A stretch of DNA of 64,000 bases, taken from Cellulomonas sp. Y8. GTDB taxonomy: Bacteria; Actinomycetota; Actinomycetes; Actinomycetales; Cellulomonadaceae. The stretch is from NCBI RefSeq assembly GCF_008033115.1, contig NZ_CP041203.1, positions 3,038,001-3,102,000 of the forward strand. The letters run 5' to 3'. Positions 61,570-64,000 of the stretch are shown here, piece by piece. The translations under genes and the position numbers were made by a program. How positions within the stretch are numbered: the stretch's first letter is position 1; every line of letters starts with the position of its first letter. The notes beneath the pieces are model-generated. The model was not told the DNA's origin. It saw only the letters and a list, made by a program, of their open reading frames with translations, and searched no databases.

Positions 61570-61600
61570 AGCCTATGAGTAGATTTGTCCGGTTTGTCCG
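61570..61600 (-). promoter_or_regulatory. Candidate promoter of the minus-strand polysaccharide operon with direct repeats
   Basis: On the plus strand TTTGTCCG is repeated at 61584-61591 and 61593-61600. Read on the minus strand this gives GGACAA (-35-like, 61599-61594), 18 bases, then TAGGCT (61575-61570). The layout (GGCGGAC, GGACAAA, TAGSCT) matches that before the plus-strand operon at 39670-39700. The AT-rich character is unusual for this genome. Confidence 0.5.
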
Positions 61601-61684
61601 CCGACCCCGGGTGAAGCCGCTGGCATCCGGGTGATCCGCCGCCGGCGCCGCGGGCGCCGCCGTCCGCGCCGCGGGCGCGCTCGG

Positions 61685-61742
61685 CCTCCGCCTTCCGGCC
61701 CCGCCCACCCCGATCGGAGGAGGCTGCGCCGGAAGGCGGAGG
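61685..61742. repeat. Inverted repeat with 14-bp perfect arms
   Basis: CCTCCGCCTTCCGG (61685-61698) pairs perfectly with 61729-61742 around a 30-base loop. It lies in the 375-base gap between the WbsX-like gene and the SAF oxidoreductase gene, which has no gene that I can support. It may act as a terminator for the latter. Confidence 0.7.
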
Positions 61743-61768
61743 TCGCGCGCGTCCCCACCCCTTTCTCG

Positions 61769-61824
61769 CGCCACCCCCCGATCCCGAGGGGGGGCAGCGC
61801 GAGGATCGGGTGGCGATGCGCGCC
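61769..61824. repeat. Second copy of the GATCCCGAGGG palindromic element
   Basis: CGCCACC-CCC-CGATCC (61769-61784) pairs with GGATCGGGTGGCG (61803-61815) with a three-base bulge. The stretch from 61780 (GATCCCGAGGGGGGGCAG) to about 61824 is closely similar to 24372-24413, so both are copies of one interspersed element. Confidence 0.7.
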
Positions 61825-61868
61825 GGGTCGCGCGCCGGGTCGCTGGGCCCAGGCCCGTGCGCGCCCGG

Positions 61869-62951
61869 TCAGGCCAGGGCGGCCTGGGCCTCGCGGAGGC
61901 GGTCGACCAGCCGGCCCTCCGGGAGCCGGACGTCGTCGTACGTGAGCGTCGCGTCCTTCGGGACGTCCCGGACGAGGACGCAGCCCTCCGCGACGCCGAC
62001 CGGCAGCAGCCGCTCGTCCCGCGTCACCGCCGCCTTCTCCGCCTGGCCGTAGTAGTGGTACCCGCCGAGCGCGTCCAGCACGGTGCCGGCGGCGAGGTCG
62101 GTCTTGGCCGTGGTCACGACCTCCACCGACGGGGCCCCGAGCGGCCGGATCGTCGCGTCGCCGAGCAGCGCGGCCCGGGCGATCGTCGTCGGCACCTCGA
62201 AGTGGCACAGGTGGTACGGCTGGTAGAACGAGTAGAGCGGCCCGGTGCCCAGCTTGTAGAGCTCCAGGTAGTGCCGCTGCTTCGGGTCGTCGTGCGTCGC
62301 CAGGATGTACACGCCCGGCCCGGGGCGCGCCCCGACCACGTAGTCGACGGCCCCGCCCAGCGCGCGGAGCTCGTCCACGTCGTACCGGGTGGTCAGCTCG
62401 TCGACGTGCCCGTCGTGGTCCATGCCGAGCCCGGTGACGAACCGGTGCAGGTTCATCTGCACGCCGGGCTGGTCGCCGTCGCAGCCGGTGTAGACGACGC
62501 CGGCCTTGTCGGCCAGGCGGGCGAGCTCGCCGCCGACCGTGGCGTCGACCTCGGCGTTCATCAGCACCAGGTGCTTGCCGTGCTCGAAGCAGGCGAGCGC
62601 GACGTGCGCGCCGAACTCCACCGCGCCGGTCACGTCCACCACCACGTCGACCGCGTCGGACGCGACCGCCACGCGGTAGTCGGCGGTGACGGCGGGGGTG
62701 CCGGACGCGGCGGCGCGGGCGAGCGCGGCCGGGGAGTCCACCTCGACGACGCCCGTGAGCCCCGCCTCGGTGTACGCCCGGACGCCCTGCTCCGGGTGCC
62801 GCGCCGCGATGGCGACGACGTCCATGCCGGGCACGGAGTTGACGATCTGGTTCACCAGGCCGCGGCCCATGAACCCGGCGCCGACCAGCGCCACCCGGAT
62901 CGGGCGGCCGTCGGCCTGGCGCGCCTTCAGCAGCGAGTCGACGACGATCAC
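61869..62951 (-). CDS. NAD(P)-dependent oxidoreductase with SAF domain
   Basis: Protein of 360 residues. An N-terminal Rossmann fold (IRVALVGAGFMGRGLVNQIV, about 18-37) is followed by a homoserine-dehydrogenase-like middle (VVDVTGAVEFGAHVALACFE, LVLMNAEVDATVGGEL) and a C-terminal SAF domain (KTDLAAGTVLDALGGYHYYG, ATLTYDDVRLP). Such proteins are found in polysaccharide and sugar-nucleotide clusters of actinobacteria and other bacteria; their reaction is not established to my knowledge. Coupled to the RmlC-like gene by GTGA overlap, it probably modifies a nucleotide sugar or its carbon precursor. Confidence 0.85.
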   Translation of the reverse strand: MIVVDSLLKARQADGRPIRVALVGAGFMGRGLVNQIVNSVPGMDVVAIAARHPEQGVRAYTEAGLTGVVEVDSPAALARAAASGTPAVTADYRVAVASDAVDVVVDVTGAVEFGAHVALACFEHGKHLVLMNAEVDATVGGELARLADKAGVVYTGCDGDQPGVQMNLHRFVTGLGMDHDGHVDELTTRYDVDELRALGGAVDYVVGARPGPGVYILATHDDPKQRHYLELYKLGTGPLYSFYQPYHLCHFEVPTTIARAALLGDATIRPLGAPSVEVVTTAKTDLAAGTVLDALGGYHYYGQAEKAAVTRDERLLPVGVAEGCVLVRDVPKDATLTYDDVRLPEGRLVDRLREAQAALA

Positions 62952-63499
62952 GGCGCCACCTCGGCGGCGTCGGACGAGACCAGCGGCCACGCCGCGTCCT
63001 TGTCCGAGATCACCGTGACCGGCACGGGCCACTCGATGCCGAACGCGGCGTCGTCGTACCGGAAGCCCTGCTCGCCCTCGGGGGCGTACGGGCCGCTGAC
63101 CTGGTAGATCACCTCGGCGCCGTCGGTCAGCGTCTGGTAGCCGTGCGCCACGTACGGCGGGATGAACAGCGCCCGCCGGTTCGCGGCCGAGAGCTCGACC
63201 ATCACGTGCTCGCCGTAGGTCGGGGAGTCCGGGCGGACGTCCACGGCCACGTCGACGATCGCGCCGGCGGTGCAGCGGACCAGCTTGCCCTCGGCGTACG
63301 GCGGCACCTGGCGGTGCAGGCCGCGCAGCGTCCCGGCCACGTGGTTGTACGACAGGTTGCACTGCGCGACCGTCGTGTCCAGGCCGTGCGCCTCGAACTC
63401 GCTGGTGTCGAAGGTGCGCGCGAAGAACCCGCGGTCGTCGCCGCGCTCCTCCAGGTCGACGATCATCACGCCGTCGACGGCGGTCGGGGTGTACTTCAC
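62948..63499 (-). CDS. dTDP-4-dehydrorhamnose 3,5-epimerase family protein (RmlC-like cupin)
   Basis: Cupin-fold nucleotide-sugar epimerase of 183 residues. Active-site motif TLRGLHRQ with the catalytic His at residue 62, as in RmlC; IVDVAVDVRPDSPTYGEH and FIPPYVAHGYQTLTDGAEVIYQVSGPYAPEGEQG match the family, including Tyr near 137. It could be a 3,5-epimerase or a related 3-epimerase/isomerase; the lack of neighbouring rmlA/B/D genes in view prevents a firm call. The GTG start overlaps the upstream gene stop. Confidence 0.85.
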   Translation of the reverse strand: MKYTPTAVDGVMIVDLEERGDDRGFFARTFDTSEFEAHGLDTTVAQCNLSYNHVAGTLRGLHRQVPPYAEGKLVRCTAGAIVDVAVDVRPDSPTYGEHVMVELSAANRRALFIPPYVAHGYQTLTDGAEVIYQVSGPYAPEGEQGFRYDDAAFGIEWPVPVTVISDKDAAWPLVSSDAAEVAP

Positions 63500-64000
63500 G
63501 GGTTCACCGTCCAGAAGAGCTGCGGGTCCACCTGGCCGGTCTTGAGCAGGTGCTCGATCTGCGCCAGGCGGGTGTGCCCGCGCCCGGTGAACGTGTCGGC
63601 GTCGAGCTGGATCTGCTCGAACACCCGGTGCAGCTGCGCGGCGCCGGCGGCGGCGTCCCAGTCGGTCTCGAAGCCGGGGAGCACCTCGCGGATCTTCGCG
63701 AACGACACCCGGTACGACCGGTTGTCCGCGCTCGGCTCGCCGAACGACACCTCGCAGCCGGGGAACTCGGCCCCGACCGTCTCGGCGATCTCGCGCACCG
63801 TGTAGTTGTTCGCGTCGGCGCCGACGTTCAGCACCTGCGCGTGCACGTCCTCGCGCGGGGCGTCGAGCACCGCGCGGATCGCCTTGGCGATGTCCAGGCC
63901 GTGCACCAGCGGGCGCCACGGCGTGCCGTCGGAGGTCATCGCGATCCGGTGCGTCGTCCAGGCCAGGCCCGCCAGGTTGTTCAGCACGATGTCGAACCGC
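63496..64000 (-). CDS. NAD-dependent epimerase/dehydratase, C-terminal part (runs off the right edge)
   Basis: Extended SDR nucleotide-sugar enzyme; about 168 residues are visible. The conserved block RFDIVLNNLAGLAWTTHRI and WRPLVHGLDIAKAIRAVLDAP contain the typical late SDR features, and VLNVGADANNYTVREIAETV and FEQIQLDADTFTGRGHTRL match UDP-glucose 4-epimerase/dTDP-sugar dehydratase relatives. The Rossmann GxxGxxG and catalytic YxxxK lie outside the window. Reaction is therefore not assignable. Coupled by GTGA overlap to the RmlC-like gene. Confidence 0.85.
   Translation of the reverse strand, partial: RFDIVLNNLAGLAWTTHRIAMTSDGTPWRPLVHGLDIAKAIRAVLDAPREDVHAQVLNVGADANNYTVREIAETVGAEFPGCEVSFGEPSADNRSYRVSFAKIREVLPGFETDWDAAAGAAQLHRVFEQIQLDADTFTGRGHTRLAQIEHLLKTGQVDPQLFWTVNP

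Noticed and set aside
1..64000. Transposases, integrases, phage genes, rRNA or toxin-antitoxin pairs
   Set aside because: I looked for their typical motifs in both strands and found none; the accessory blocks have no visible mobile-element boundaries.

Overview
The window is very GC-rich, densely packed DNA from a high-GC Gram-positive bacterium. The order metG, ABC-F ATPase, TetR regulator, tRNA-Gln, glmU, prs, rplY, pth, the abundance of LacI/ROK-controlled sugar ABC importers and the GTGA/ATGA gene overlaps point to an actinobacterium, most likely Cellulomonas or a close relative. The genus is an inference; the phylum is well supported by gene content and codon use.

Region by region. 1-4925 (minus strand) is housekeeping: the N-terminal part of methionyl-tRNA synthetase, a CycA-type amino-acid permease, a small uncharacterised membrane/soluble pair and an ABC-F ATPase. 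5001-12404 (plus) is a carbohydrate cluster: a LacI repressor with two operator-like sites, a solute-binding lipoprotein, two permeases, a GH130 enzyme and a large Tat-exported protein of unknown activity. 12405-13007 is non-coding and filled with tandem repeats. 13008-24314 holds two complete histidine kinase/NarL regulator/ABC export modules, separated by MarR, SdpI-like and TetR genes and a tRNA-Gln. 24418-31137 is a second sugar cluster: a divergent ROK repressor, an Frc/Rbs-type ABC importer, two paralogous ketohexose 3-epimerase-like enzymes and a P-loop sugar kinase. 31325-34705 holds a small membrane protein, the general PTS proteins EI and HPr behind a BglG/LicT-type antiterminator leader, and a VOC protein. 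34891-39164 is the conserved glmU-prs-rplY-pth block.

39735-64000 is a large surface-polysaccharide locus made of two convergent transcription runs. The plus run (39735-45658) carries an initiating polyprenyl-phosphate glycosylphosphotransferase, two GT4 glycosyltransferases and a Wzz/BY-kinase-like protein. The minus run (64000 down to 45615) carries sugar-nucleotide genes (NAD epimerase, RmlC-like, SAF oxidoreductase), a WbsX-like protein, a Wzm/Wzt ABC exporter, a membrane-anchored GH39/PslG-like hydrolase, many glycosyltransferases and a Wzy/WaaL-like polymerase/ligase. No Wzx flippase is visible.

Four genes (LacI, its solute-binding partner, the second histidine kinase and a GT2) carry apparent frameshifts. 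Each of the five breaks is explained by one extra base inside a CCCGGG or GGCC-type palindrome, which suggests systematic sequence error more than real decay. The most noteworthy items are the antiterminator leader of ptsHI, the BY-kinase-like protein that lacks a P-loop, the hydrolase inside the polysaccharide export operon, the unknown Tat protein of the GH130 cluster, and several families of extragenic palindromes and tandem repeats. No transposase, integrase, CRISPR array or rRNA was seen.
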